Assembly: GCF_014805625.2 (NCBI RefSeq)
Contig: NW_023998414.1
Location: 14,758,554-14,822,553, forward strand
Source: Glossina fuscipes
Taxonomy: Eukaryota > Arthropoda > Insecta > Diptera > Glossinidae
Direction: 5' to 3'
Length of the DNA: 64,000 nucleotides
Shown here: positions 14,008 to 26,013 of the stretch, piece by piece
Numbering within the stretch: the first letter of the stretch is position 1
Layout of the letters: each line of letters begins with the position of its first letter
Program-made: the position numbers and the translations under genes
The notes under the pieces: generated by a model
Told to the model about the DNA's origin: nothing
What the model saw: the letters and a program-made list of their open reading frames with translations, nothing else
Databases searched by the model: none

Positions 14008-14299
14008 TCATTTCTTCCTTGTCTCAGTTGTTCGTAATATTCCAATGTGCTTGCAAATATTTTCGTGCGAATTATTTCGTCTCATTTCTTATGCATGCTG
14101 GGATGTTGGCCTTTACTTTCTCTCTTTTCATTTTTTTCGTTATAGATATTTTCAAAAATATCTTTTATCATTTGACCACCAAAAAAAATTTGGAAGTAAA
14201 ATTTTTGTTATGCATACATGAAACAATATAGAATATATGCCGTATGAGTAATTATTTTATATTTATAACCATTACCAAAGGATGGGATGGAATACTGAT

Positions 14300-14520
14300 T
14301 TTAGAAAAATGTAGAAGAAAGCGCGAGAGTTCGTCGCGAAGTATGTATGTATATTAACGGTCACCATCAAATTGTGAATCGGTTTAAGCATAATCGTTTG
14401 TCCGTCCACTATTTCTGTGTAATGTCCAAAACAATGGAAATGCTTGCACACAGATGGGCGTTGAAAATGGGCTGAATCGGTCGAATAATACGCTTATAAT
14501 AAATACCACGTAAGCTAAGA
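14300..14520 (+). repeat. Decayed GTCCGTC-type interspersed repeat, copy 1
   Basis: The order of elements matches the other copies in the window: a 'gaagtatgtatgta' start, then 'gaatcggtttaagcataatcg', then the TTTGTCCGTCCAC core, then 'gggctgaatcggtcgaataat'. The family is non-coding and occurs repeatedly here in diverged form (copies near 21.3, 24.5, 24.95, 36.2, 39.9 and 57.3 kb). Edges are approximate. I recall sequences of this style as highly abundant in tephritid and other fly genomes, but no family name can be given. Confidence 0.45.
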
Positions 14521-15271
14521 ATAACTCAATACTCAACTGTTCCACAGGCAGAAAAATTTCACATTTTTCTCACTACTCACAAAATCCAGCGAATAAGCTT
14601 ACGCAAATCTAAACGTACTTTCCAACCGACGATGCTTAAGGAATCTGTAGAAAAATAAAAAGAGGTGAATAGGAGTGTCCCGGGTTACCGCGAACGAAAA
14701 TTTCGTTTTTGTGTCCAAACCTTTACGAGCGTTGTAAGAAGCCAATTTAAAAGTGAAATAAATACATTCTTGACCGGCGTCAAATTCGGAATACATCTAA
14801 CCATGTCCGTTAGCTCGTTTCTTCATCTGTTCGTCTTCTAAGCCGTGCAATAGCTATTGCAAAAACGATCATACAGCTTTGGTATTTGCAAGAAAAATTA
14901 CCGGAACGCGGAATGACACGCCCATAATGCAGTAAAAGCTGAAAACACCTCTTCTTGCCGTGTTTAGTTTAGTCCTCGTTACTCGCACAGTGAAGCGGAT
15001 GTAGTATAACTCGGAAAAAAATTCACTTCGCCACACTTTATACCATAGAATATGAAAACGGCGAGGGACACAAGAGATTGGATTCCAATCGAGTGTAATT
15101 TTCTGAATTGTCGTATATTCTGTTTAATTTGGGGTCGTTGAGGGGTAAGCACGACAACGTTAACAGTACAGTTCATTATAACAAGAAACAACATCTACAG
15201 AACATTCTAAATCTTTGAACAGATCTTTCTCAATTAAGGATTTTTCAAAAGGAAAACCGACATGTTTCCCA

Positions 15272-15346
15272 GCCGCATAGCAGAGTAAAAAGTAGCTACG
15301 AGAACCAAGTCGATGGTCGCGGTTTCAAAATTCAGTGCAGTAGTGC
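15272..15346 (+). repeat. Possible tRNA-derived SINE head (degenerate)
   Basis: The core GATGGTCGCGGTTTCAAAA followed by a CAGTGCAGTAG stretch parallels the B-box region and 3' acceptor side of the clearer tRNA-like unit at 37.4 kb (minus strand). Upstream, GCAGAGTAAAAAGTAGC occupies the place of box A but is a poor match. This may be an older copy of the same short retroposon, or chance. Confidence 0.25.
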
Positions 15347-17539
15347 GGGATTAATTATAGGGAGTGTAGGGATTTTGAAGGGTTTCTATGGGCGAAAAAT
15401 CGTTTTAAGTTTTGGTTGTGACTTGAAGAACAACTCGAGCTTTGGTTGTAAATGTTGACGCACTTTTATGTAGAATATGATTAACCTTCACTTTCCCCGT
15501 GCGCTCTACTGCTTCATAGTCAAGGGAGAGTCGTCACACTTAGACCGGTCTGTAGAAAGAAGATGTTAGCCATGACGGTAAAGGAATGACACTTGACATG
15601 ATTGAACACAAATCCACTAACCTGCGCCCGTTTCTTATCTTGTTTGTCTTGTTTCCCATTTCTTTCTAAACGTCACCGTGTTACACATGTAGGTGACATC
15701 GCCTGAGTGATGGTCATATTAAGCAACACCTGTCACAGAGCGTCCTAAATTGAAGACATCTTGCCAGAATGCCCCTCTGGTGTTGATATTTTCAATATAC
15801 TTTCATGTATATCATTTTTAATATAAATGCATACGCCTTCCATTCAAAAAAAAAAAAACTTTCCAAAAACACCTTAAAACAATGTCAGCTTGTTATCTCT
15901 TTCCAATTTTCAATTTGGTAATTTGATGAGATTTCTCGCACTGATGTGTCTTGGTCCAAGGATCAACAATATTGAAAATGATTCGGAACGGATCACTACT
16001 TCGACCTTTTTCGACTTATTATAATATTCACAATTTCGCGAAAAAAAATCGCAAAGTAATAGCATTTCGACATTCTAATGTCGCGTGAAAAACTTGGGTC
16101 GGATTGGGTAATGTTTTGAATGCCCTGTCGCATTGCTGTTCCTACGAAAAATAAATATTTACATAGAGTAAAAAGTGGGAATTTTTATTACTGCTTGATG
16201 AAAATTCGCTCGTAATAATAATATTGTACCGAAGATTAGTGTACCACGGAGATCAATTTTTTGGATCCCAAATCTTAAATAAAATTAATTATGGGGAATT
16301 TAGATCAAATCGGCATATCTTTTAGACTTTTACTATGACCAATCAACCAACTGAAAAATAATAATTTGCTAAAATTAGACCGCGTATCCGTTCATATGAG
16401 CGCTATCATGAAAATTATGCATTTACGTGGATATGATGTATAATTTTTTCGCATATTATTAAGAAAATTAGTGAACGAACTTGCCTAGGGTATCTAGTGC
16501 TCGACTATAGCATCACAAAATTAATTTTCAAAAGAAAACGAAATGCCTCCTCTTACTGGATTTAAGATCCCATTAAAAGAAATATTGCTGACTTGTTATT
16601 CTAAATGGTACGAATCAGCACAGACTCGTTGGAGACAGGCAAGCGATTGGTACGCTATATAGTAAAAAGAGAAGGTAAATTTCACACATTGGACGAATTA
16701 AATGTGGAGAGGCATGGAAAAAAGTTTCTTTCAAGCATAGACCAACGACCGTTAGTTACCTTTACCTTGCTTACGGCAAGTGTAACATGCCAAGAGTAAC
16801 ATTATTCAGTGTCGAACGCTATAGTTAAACCAAGAAAGACGAGTCCCCATCGTAAGCCCCCATCGTAAATTGGTTTTGCAATTTTGTTTTTTTAAATCAT
16901 CATTTATTCATCGTATCTTCTTATTAATGCAACTTACAATAACTGTTTAAGCCGAGTGATAACTTCCGTAGCAAATCACCTTAATTGAGTTCACTTTCTA
17001 AATGGTTACGCCTGTAGCGAATTTACGTGTTAAACGGAGATATTCCTCTTTTAAGGCAACGAAGCAAGCAAAAGAATACGAATGGCTTAGGACCTTAGTA
17101 ACATGTCCTTAATTACGCCTGTTATGATCGCGATATTCACGTCCTTGCGAATATGTGAATTTGTTCGCAAGATCTTTACTTGTCTTCTTCGCAATTTTGC
17201 TACGTTGCTAGTTAGATATATCTGAGGGAGACTACGCCTTAGATCAACAATTCACGTTATATTCCAAATGAAGGAAAATTCATTTCAATCTACATCATGA
17301 TAAATTTAACATGTTTTCCGCGCCCCCAAAGTTCTGGCTGTGTTTGTGCCTAGGTCGTGACCGCGTGACTTGTTGTCGCAGTTGTAGAAATGAGCGTATC
17401 ACAGCTTGCGTCTCCCCTAAATGCAAAACTGTTCATTTATGTAAAGAAAGATGGAATCGAAGGATCGAATTTGACCGTTGTGCACATTGACATTTTAAAT
17501 TAGTTTATCATCTTCACCAATGGATATCGCTCGGATCGA

Positions 17540-17557
17540 AATACATGCAAGCACCTA
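17540..17557 (+). mobile_element. Lone mariner terminal inverted repeat with TA
   Basis: The 16 bases AATACATGCAAGCACC (17540-17555) followed by TA (17556-17557) are identical to the outer end of the 3' inverted repeat and target TA of the mariner at 60.3-61.3 kb. By its orientation the element would extend towards lower coordinates. I found neither transposase-like translation nor a second inverted repeat there, so this seems to be the surviving end of a deleted copy. A 16-base identity at an element boundary is unlikely by chance, though one such match in 64 kb is not proof. Confidence 0.5.
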
Positions 17558-18114
17558 ATATATTGCAGTTAAGTTTAACTTTAAGTTTATTCGCTAATGA
17601 ATTGAATAAACTCTAACGGAAAATATGTGAAGCTAAGTGATACAAACAGGATGGAAACGCTTCATAATCTCATACGGATTAAGGGTTTGTTTGCTTATAT
17701 TATATTGGAATCTTTAATAAACACGTTACAAACAAAATAGCAAAAGCACGCATTCTCCGAGTACAACGATTTATAATGAAATAATTTGTTTTCCAACCAT
17801 ATGCACAGGACATATTCTACAATTTTTTGCAAAGGTTATGAGCGAATAGTTACAACAGCGATAAGAAAAAAAAATAAATAAAAAAAAAAAAAGTAAAAAT
17901 ACAAAATCAAGTTAATTAAGATTTTTCACATATCGACCATTCTTTGAAAACATACCGGCATTTGTTGCTGGTTTATTTGTTTCGTTGTTTTATTTTATGT
18001 TGTTATGTTTTTATTTTTTACTTTTTCATTTTTCATTTTTTTTTTTTTTTTATGATTTTCGTATAGCACATATGCACACACACATATATATTTATACGTT
18101 TATATGGATACGGA

Positions 18115-18153
18115 TATATATATATATATGTATATATATAAATATATATATAT
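18115..18153. repeat. TA-rich microsatellite
   Basis: TA units interrupted by GTA and AAA. Confidence 0.9.
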
Positions 18154-18416
18154 AGGTTGATATGAAAATATGTATGAATGTTTCAAAACATTTATGAGCT
18201 TAATGAAAAACCAAATATAAACTCATACACATAAGTGTTTATACATATATGCATATATTTACACACCTACTTGCATTCAATTAAACACACATATGGGTTC
18301 AAGTAAGAGCATTACATGAGGAACCAAACCATATTAAAAATTTCTCTCTTTCCTTTTTCCCCACCAACGCTTCTTTTCATTTTTTTGCTTCTGGTGTTTT
18401 TGGGTCTTTTTTTCTT

Positions 18417-18444
18417 CATTTCATTTCATTTCATTTCATTTCAT
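18417..18444. repeat. (CATTT)n microsatellite
   Basis: Between five and six tandem CATTT pentamers. Confidence 0.95.
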
Positions 18445-18773
18445 ATACTATCATAGAAATATGTAAATAAACAATGAAAGCAATGAGAAGAGGCAACCAA
18501 ACAAATACACGCACAAACACACACCTATACGTAATTTATGGTTTTTTTCTCTACGATACTCACACATAATAACTCCTCTTGATATGTACCACCACTTACG
18601 GCTAATGGATAGAGTAGGGATTTCAATACTCTAGTTCTGCTAAACCCCAGCACATGAACATTCGGATTGTGTTGAAGAATAATATTTAAACAATAAAACT
18701 ATGAATGGTTTTTCATATGCAAAAATATTTTTCATAATTTTACAACAACAGTAATAAAAACCAAATACTATAC

Positions 18774-18798
18774 AAAAAAAAAAAAAAAAAAAAAAAAA
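18774..18798. repeat. poly(A) tract, 25 bp
   Basis: Followed after a short spacer by an imperfect (GAT)n/(GATAAT)n run to about 18.87 kb. Confidence 0.9.
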
Positions 18799-21284
18799 CA
18801 TGTTATTTTTCGCGATAATGATAGTGATGATGATAATGATGATAAGGATGATAATGGTTACGACGATTACGATGTTCTTGGCAATGATGGTAAGCGCATG
18901 CCACCGATGATATGATGTTATTGTGTTAGGGCTGCACTGAATATGAAAGACGTTGAACGTGTTGTTAGTCGATTTTTGTAAAAATCATTTTTAACAGTTA
19001 ATGAAATCATTGTTGGTTATGTAAAAATGAAATAAAAGTAAAAAAACAACGCAGCAAAATTCTTTCGTTACTATCTCTCACTCTGCATACAATGAATTTC
19101 GTTTTCCCTTCATTTCTTTATTTTTTGTTTTTTTTTTTTGTTTTCTCAGTTTTTATTGTTCATAATAAAAGCACACAGTTATTGTGTTGAGCAGCTTTAT
19201 AACATTGTTGTTGTAGTTGTTGTTAATCCGCAAATATTTTTCCAATTGAATGCGAAAATGCACTCAATTGAAAATTATGTAAATTGAGCTTCAGTTAGTT
19301 TTTTCATCATCGGTCTTACCATTATTATCATCATTATTATGACTATATTGTGCATTATTTACTGTGCATACAAAAAAAAAACAACAACATTTTTTTCCGA
19401 CTTTATTTGAATTTTTTCGTATATCGAAGACCAGCTGTGAGGTTTTTTTCTTTTTTTCTTTTCTTTTAATAATAATTTTGGCTTATTGTGGATATTTCAT
19501 GCCTAAGCGTAATGAGCGTAATATGATAATAATTACAATTGAATCTGACGATGTAATATTAGTTGCAAGCGGGTACACACAGGCCTGCCTACGCTTGCCA
19601 AGCTTTATTACCCTATCATCTATAAAGATCAGTCCAAGATATCGAAAGAGTTAAAGCGTTGGATGCATTTCGTTGCAATAAATTGACATTTAATTGCAAT
19701 GATTTCACATTCTAGGCGCAATTTCTCCTTTAATTTGCATATATATACATTTTTTCTTATTTTTTGTTATATACGAGTTTTGAGTGCATATAAATTAACA
19801 ACGATAAACGATAACTAATCCATCTAATTAAAGGCCGTACTTTCATATCATCATAGCTTATTTGTCTCTTTATCTGCCTATCTTAGCTGTTTCCCTGTTA
19901 AAAGCATTGGCTAGCTAAAAGCAGAGTTACAAAGGAGCGCAATATCGAATTAAAAAAAAATGAGCAGCGCGGATTTTAAGCGGAAATATTATTTATAGTT
20001 TGGCAGCAGGAGGCATTGGCTTACTTCAATAAACCGCCAACTCTCAATAGGCTTCCAGGCTTGAATTGTCGCAGAAGCTCCAAGGTTCTCATTTACATGA
20101 AATCGTTTTTAAATGCAAATCGCATGAACCAATATCTAAAATGAAAGGAAACTACTGCTAATTGATATCTTTTACTATATATTAAAAAAAAAAAACACGT
20201 ATTTCACGTAAATGGTAAGTGAACCAAACTCCATTTTGAATAAGTCATTTCTTTGGGGAGCTCTCTGGCAGGGGCAATCGTTTTTTTCATTTATCTGTGT
20301 ACAGCACGATGTCCAGCACAAACTTAGCGTAGAGCTTTTTAGTTGTGCCGAACAGGGCCACAGGGGGAGGATTAAGAAATTTCTGTCGTCATCAATTCCA
20401 TCTCAAATATTCATCCATCATTCATCATCATATTCATCAATATATCGGAACTGCGTACGCTTTGTCAAAAGTGAGCGATTCGGCAGACTCTAACATGTGT
20501 TTGTACTGGTTCTTAAGCATTGTCATCTTGAAATCCATAGGTTTTTTGTCTACTATGCGTACGCTTGTAAGCGAATACAAGTTTCTTCGCTGAAATTTTT
20601 TATGTTTCCCGTAAACTCCTATTCTCTGTATCACTTATGGCACAAGGTATGTTAAATTTGTGAGGATATAATTTTAGCCAATAATGCCCGGACAGTCTTC
20701 GGATAGATCCACTTTTCATCATAGCAATTGCTCCGAAATCATTTTCTTTCCCGCCTCGTCGTTCCGACGCCTTTTCGTTATTCTTATGATGAACCTACAG
20801 CTCGTAATTATTGAAATGTCTTATCGAAATTGGGTGCACCGACGTGTTTGGGTCAATGATCGGGTGTTTTGTGTGTGGAAGTGAATTTGTAAAATCAAAC
20901 ACACAACATAACTCATTATGTAAAAAGTTACAGTCATTGAAATTTCTCGACTGAAGCCATTTATTAATTGTGTATCGTTATATTAGACTGATGCGAAAAA
21001 TTCGGACACGATTAAGTTATTTTTTGAATTCCTTCCGTTTCTACGAACTATTAATATTTCATGATGAAAACATGTTCTTAACACTAACTTAATATGAGAA
21101 TTAGCTATAGCAAGACTAGATCAGACATCAACATTATTTGGATCACATCCCACATAACGTTTCTCATGATAGGTCAGTTTTTATAAAGTTTAATTAAAAA
21201 TAAATGAAGAATGATAAGTCTATGTCTTTACAACGTTTGGAACGATAAGCCTTTCGAAAACAAGAGGATAGGCAGATCAGAAAC

Positions 21285-21600
21285 AACACATCGTTCCAAA
21301 ATTTTGTGCTGATCGATAATGTTTGTATTAGAGACCCCTCCATGCATAAGTATATGTTTTTGATCAGCATGAAATTTTGAATCGATCTAAATATATCCAT
21401 CGGTCCATCTATCCGTTTGTTTGTCAGTTTCTAATATCTATAGTAAGTATTTTTCTGGTAGCAACAATTAAGCTATCGGCTTCAAATCTAACGAAAACAT
21501 TGAACGTTCGTGTGCACAGTTTTGTATTGAGAGTGTGCCAAATCGATTGGGTCGTCCAGTCGGCGTAATCGATGCTGACGCTGACAGAACTACGCAGCCC
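21285..21600 (+). repeat. Decayed GTCCGTC-type interspersed repeat, copy 2
   Basis: Shows 'ttttgatcagcatgaaat', then 'gaatcgatctaaatatatcc', then ATCGGTCCATCTATCCGTTTG, then a 'ctatagtaagtatttttctggtagcaa' block shared in modified form with copy 3. There is no coding content. It is the same order of motifs as the other copies, with strong divergence; the right edge is a guess. Confidence 0.45.
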
Positions 21601-24440
21601 AATTAAAGCGCTTCATTGGTGAATATGGCCTCTCCATTTATGTAGAAGGACCGTCGTCCAAGTACATTTACATAAGGACAGCATAGTCCGCGCTTAAGCT
21701 CAAGGCGTAATGAAAGTATTGGACACAATTTCGTCACTCATAAGCAAATAATTAAAAGTTAAGTTAGTTGGTAAGGAACAAGCGTCTAAAAGAAAAGACT
21801 AACAGATAACAGATAACAGCGACTACAATCCGAAATTGAAAGCAAAAATCAAAAGGAAACGCAATTAGCCATCAGTATGTTAAGCACATTTAATTGGGCA
21901 TTCCCAGCGAGAAACCCCATAAATTTCCAAATTTGGTTTTTCTACTCTCTCCCTATAAGTAAATAATGTCACTGTTTCCTCTACACTTTCGCAGTCAATA
22001 TAGTTATCATTGCTACGACTAGTGACAATAGTGCAGTGCAATTCAACGGTGTTGCCTATGTTATATTTTGGTTGTTGTTATCGTTGTTGATTGATTGTAC
22101 ATCGCATCGTAAACCATAACTTGTCCATGCAAAACACGACTTAAAGTGATATCCAAAAAAGAAAAAAAGAAAAAAAAGAAGAAAAATGAAATAAAAGGAC
22201 CACAGATGCATATACACATTCAGAAGCGCAAAGACAATAAAAAATAAAAATGAATAAAAAATAAAACATAAAAAGAAAACACAAAAGTAAACGTAAAACG
22301 TAAGCCCACACAAATCATTCATTCAATTTTCAGACTTTAGAGTCTTGTCTGCCGTTTTTTGACAGTTGATGCATTACATGCACGGCACATATACACAAAT
22401 ATAAGTGCACATATATATGCGAACTCTATATTAACATTCATATGCCGAGATTTCATGCTGTGGTTGTATGCGTCATTTGTGTGTTGCAGTTATTTGTAGT
22501 TCATATATAAAAGTGTGGCGCTCTGTCTGTGCATATGAGAGCTGATCTGATGGATGCTATTGTGTTATAGTTGTTTTCATTATTTTTCTTTCCTTTTTTT
22601 TTTTTTTTTTTTTTTTTTCGTTCGCCTTTAGTAAAGCATTTGTCAACAAACAATATGCAAAAAAAATCCCCGATTTTTTTTATGCGTTATTTGTTGATTA
22701 CTATATGAAAAGCAAATTGGCCAAAAAATCCACCATAAAATACTGTCATGGCCGAGTAACTGCAAACCGGTGCGGTAGTATGTCTTGTCATATTTGATGT
22801 GCGTTATGTTTTTTTCTTTATGGTAAGTGTTTGGCAATTTATTAAATTATATTTACACTTAGTAAGTCATTTTTGTTATTCTTTTTATTTTTTATTTATT
22901 TATTTATTTATTTATTTTTTTTTTTTTTTGATAATTATAATGTAATATTTATTAAACATTTTTAAAAAGTTTTTATGTATGTATTAATAAATCTTTTGCC
23001 ATAACATTTGTAACAAACATAAAGACTCACTGATCAGCCAATTTAACCATTACTTGCTCGCGATATTGATATGGTTTATGTCTCATTCTGAAATATGTGG
23101 CTGCGTAAAAATTTACCCGGTTTGTCGACTCTCCCCCCTCCTCATGCCGCACGTAAAGCAGGGTTTATTGCACAGATTCAATATTGCAAGGTCTGCTGGT
23201 GGAGGAGAATGAATGCGATGTCGTAAGTTGGGTTTTTGGCACACAAATAAACTATCCAATAAGAGAAAGGGAGAAAAACTAGACGCTTGCAATATTCCTG
23301 TATTTCTAGAAAATTTATTAAAATCAAGTATGTCGATTACAACTCTTATCTAACGGTTACTTAAGAAACTCGACATTAATCGAGCAAGATTTGAAGATTT
23401 TTGGCGACACCAAATGCTTATTGACTAAGTCCTGGCTAACAAAACAGCGAGAACCTTACGTTCGCCAACGATTTAAGACAACAATTCAAAGAACGGTTTA
23501 CATTCGGCTCGTTTCAAAAATAACGGCGTGTTAGGAAGTTTCCGCGCCGTGTTAGTATTATTGAGAAAACGTAGATTGCAATCATCATCAATTCGCTAAA
23601 AGTAGCCTAGAAATCATGCAATAATATATTTTTAACTTACATCTTGCATGCTTAAGAACATGAGATCTTGATTAATAAATTATGTAAGAAAAATTTTTTA
23701 ATAAGCATTTGTTCAGGCTACAATAAAAAACTTAATTATTCCAAAGGGGCAAACCACCAGATTTCGATTACGCATTAGTGGAACTGTCGGCGTCTGAACT
23801 CAAATGTAGCCACCCTGAGCTATCATATTATGACCAATCATAACAAATTTCTAGATATCGATTACTTTTCATGATAGTTGCAGCTACATAACCCCAGCAG
23901 CGACGAGACGATTTGATAACAATAAAATATTTCATTGTTCTTTGAAGCGTACTTGTGCCGTTAGTAAGAGACACAATAATATATAGAATATTAGGTGCCT
24001 TTTAACGAAATCCATATAAAGATTTCGTCACACGAAAGAAATCAAGATTTTTATTTTTGATATACAAAAGAAGAGAATCGCGGTCTTAGGAGGAGAGGTA
24101 TTCCTTCTCATCAAGAAGTAAATTTTTCCAATGCTTTGAGAATTACAAACATAGCGCCGCTAAAGCAACTGTAACCTGTCAAAATGTCATGTAATTTTGA
24201 CACGTAGTCTTTGAAGTATGGGTCTACGAATAGTTTTACTACATACATGTTAGACCGAAGACTTATTGATTGATGCAATATGAAAGCAATTTTTCATTTT
24301 TTGCATTTTTCGACAAAAGTCCGTGGAAAGTATTATTTTGGCCAAGTGAATGAATGTAAAACGCTTAAATGGGACGAGATGAAACCATTTGTTGAACGCC
24401 GTTCCGTATGAATGTTCTTACATAATATAAGGCAAAAATT
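21601..24440. other. Non-coding DNA, no gene seen
   Basis: Contains a T tract at 22594-22618, an (ATTT)n run ending in a T tract at about 22885-22929, and otherwise unremarkable sequence. At about 23.99 kb a TA followed by GGTGCCTTTTAACG looks like a mariner-type end, but no partner or transposase was found. Confidence 0.5.
22594..22618. repeat. poly(T) tract, 25 bp
   Basis: Homopolymer between AT-rich unique sequences. Confidence 0.9.
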
Positions 24441-24444
24441 AACT

Positions 24445-24690
24445 TTTATACTCGTTACTGAAAAACATGGGTATGTTCAGCACGAAAGTCCCTCACCTAG
24501 TATGTATATTTTTGAACGCAATCAAATTCGAAATTCACTTAAGCATAACCGTTCATCCATCTACCCATCTATCTAATGGCTATGGTAAATATTCTTCCGC
24601 CAGCAAAAATAATAATGTCAGTCTTAGAAACATTGCATGTTCTTGCACGAATCAATTGGTGTTGCAAATACGCTCAATCGGTAGATGAAC
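24445..24690 (+). repeat. Decayed GTCCGTC-type interspersed repeat, copy 3
   Basis: Starts with a 'tatactcgttactgaaaaacatgggtatgt' segment resembling the 'tatacc...agggtat' hairpin-like start usual for this kind of repeat. It continues with 'cacttaagcataaccg', CATCCATCTACCCATCTATC, then 'ggctatggtaaatattcttccgccagca', which parallels copy 2. Non-coding. Confidence 0.5.
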
Positions 24691-24924
24691 ACGTTTACAC
24701 TACCATGTAAACTGAAAACATTTCCATTTTCCACAGGGGAAGACATTGATTTATTGCACATTACTCATAAACTTCGAGAAATAGATCCATTAAAACTTTA
24801 AAGGTTTATTTCATGGGCTATGCTCTAGACCCTGCCCACAAATTGAAAGAATTTGTCACGTGGACCCAATTTTGTGTCAAAACCTTTGCAGTAGCAATCC
24901 TCAAAGAACCCATAAGGTGCACAT

Positions 24925-25080
24925 ATTCTTAACCGGTACCAAATGCTGAATTCGTCTAAGCATCTCCGTCTGCTCGTTTGTCCATCTCTATGGCTGCTCA
25001 ACTATGTCTATTGTTAAGGTTTTCCCGTTTACAAAATCGTCTTAAAATTTGTTAAAGAATTTAAAAATTATAGAAACCGA
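24925..25080 (+). repeat. Decayed GTCCGTC-type interspersed repeat, copy 4
   Basis: Contains 'aaatgctgaattcgtctaagcatctccgtctg', then CTCGTTTGTCCATCTCTATGG and a 'tatgtctattgttaaggttttcccg' block equivalent to the one in copies 2 and 3. It lies only about 250 bp after copy 3 in the same orientation, so both may belong to one older composite insertion. Confidence 0.45.
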
Positions 25081-25264
25081 TGAAAAAACATGCCTTCAAC
25101 ACACACACATACAGCATCAATTTTCACTTATATTCCACCGAAAAATAATAAAAATCTTTGCTTTTGTTGTTGCTTTCTTTAAAACGATATACAAAGCGAA
25201 ATTTTGAATTATTACCGCCAAATACAAATTGTGCTGCTCCAAAACAAAATTTTCACAAATTGTT

Positions 25265-25292
25265 TTCCCTCCCTCCCTCCCCGCTCCTTTCA

Positions 25293-25328
<36 letters not shown>

Positions 25329-25345
25329 TTCTTTCTCTCTCTCTT

Positions 25346-25378
<33 letters not shown>
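25265..25378. repeat. Polypyrimidine (CT)n tract
   Basis: CCCT units pass into about 86 bp of CT repeats with TTTCT interruptions. The opposite strand is (GA)n. Fly GAGA factor binds GAGAG, so the tract is a potential array of such sites and can also form triplex DNA. Neither use is demonstrated. Confidence 0.9.
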
Positions 25379-25382
<4 letters not shown>

Positions 25383-25598
25383 GTCCATTTTTAAACAAAT
25401 ACCTGAAAAATGTCTTTATAGAAATTTGTTTTTTTCAGACTTTTTCGCACGTTAACCGCTACTCATTTAGAAATATTGTTATCGAACGGACTGCAACAAA
25501 TTCCCGTATATCGATATATAAAACCAAAAACCAAAAAAATAGTAAACTACTTCTGCAAAATCTCAATCAATGGTGTGTATGTGGAAAAGGTTGAACCA

Positions 25599-25619
25599 TT
25601 TTTTTTTTTTTTTTTTTTT
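25599..25619. repeat. poly(T) tract
   Basis: Twenty-one T in a row. Confidence 0.9.
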
Positions 25620-25930
25620 CGTAGAAAACCAGATTTTAAGCCATTTCTGTAAGAGAGGTAAAGAAAGAAAGAAGAAAAAAAAAGCAACTGTTTCGTAAAA
25701 AGCAAAAACTAAGCAGTTTTCTCTTAACTGAATATTGCATCAACTCTTAAGACCAACATAGCGACAAAATTGCAAGCATTATGATGATGACAAAACAACA
25801 ATAATTACAATTGTTTGTGTAATTTATGCTACATAAATGCATAAAAATGACGCCATTAAACCATAAATTCAACAACGACAGACTTTAAGAAAATAAATAA
25901 AAAAAATAAGTAAAAAAAAGGTTAAATAAA

Positions 25931-25955
25931 TATACATTTATATGTATATGTATAA

Positions 25956-25989
<34 letters not shown>

Positions 25990-26013
25990 ATGTATAGGTC
26001 TATATATATATAT
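25931..26013. repeat. TA-rich low-complexity block
   Basis: Two TA runs separated by short ATGTAT segments; followed by an A-rich (AAAT)n run. Confidence 0.9.

Larger units (their letters stand above)
4201..14290. other. Microsatellite-rich non-coding DNA, no gene seen
   Basis: About 10 kb without a supportable gene. It is dominated by AT-rich sequence, T tracts, CAA/ATA triplet runs (about 7860-7930, 8150-8200, 12165-12235) and dinucleotide repeats listed separately. The open frames of 60-124 codons in it are translations of these repeats or chance frames. A stretch of more even base composition lies at about 10.36-10.96 kb. Confidence 0.6.
14521..21280. other. Non-coding DNA, no gene seen
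   Basis: Apart from the possible SINE head near 15.3 kb, the lone inverted repeat at 17.54 kb and microsatellites, nothing recognisable. The 14.6-15.6 kb part is less AT-rich and is probably old repeat DNA continuing from the preceding copy. The open frames here (65-96 codons) show no recognisable motif. Confidence 0.5.

Noticed and set aside
23989..24420. Mariner-like end TA-GGTGCCTTTTAACG
   Set aside because: No inverted partner and no transposase-like translation downstream in any frame.
25117..25594. Frames rich in Ser-Leu or Arg-Glu, up to 121 codons
   Set aside because: They are produced by the CT/GA microsatellite staying open in every frame.
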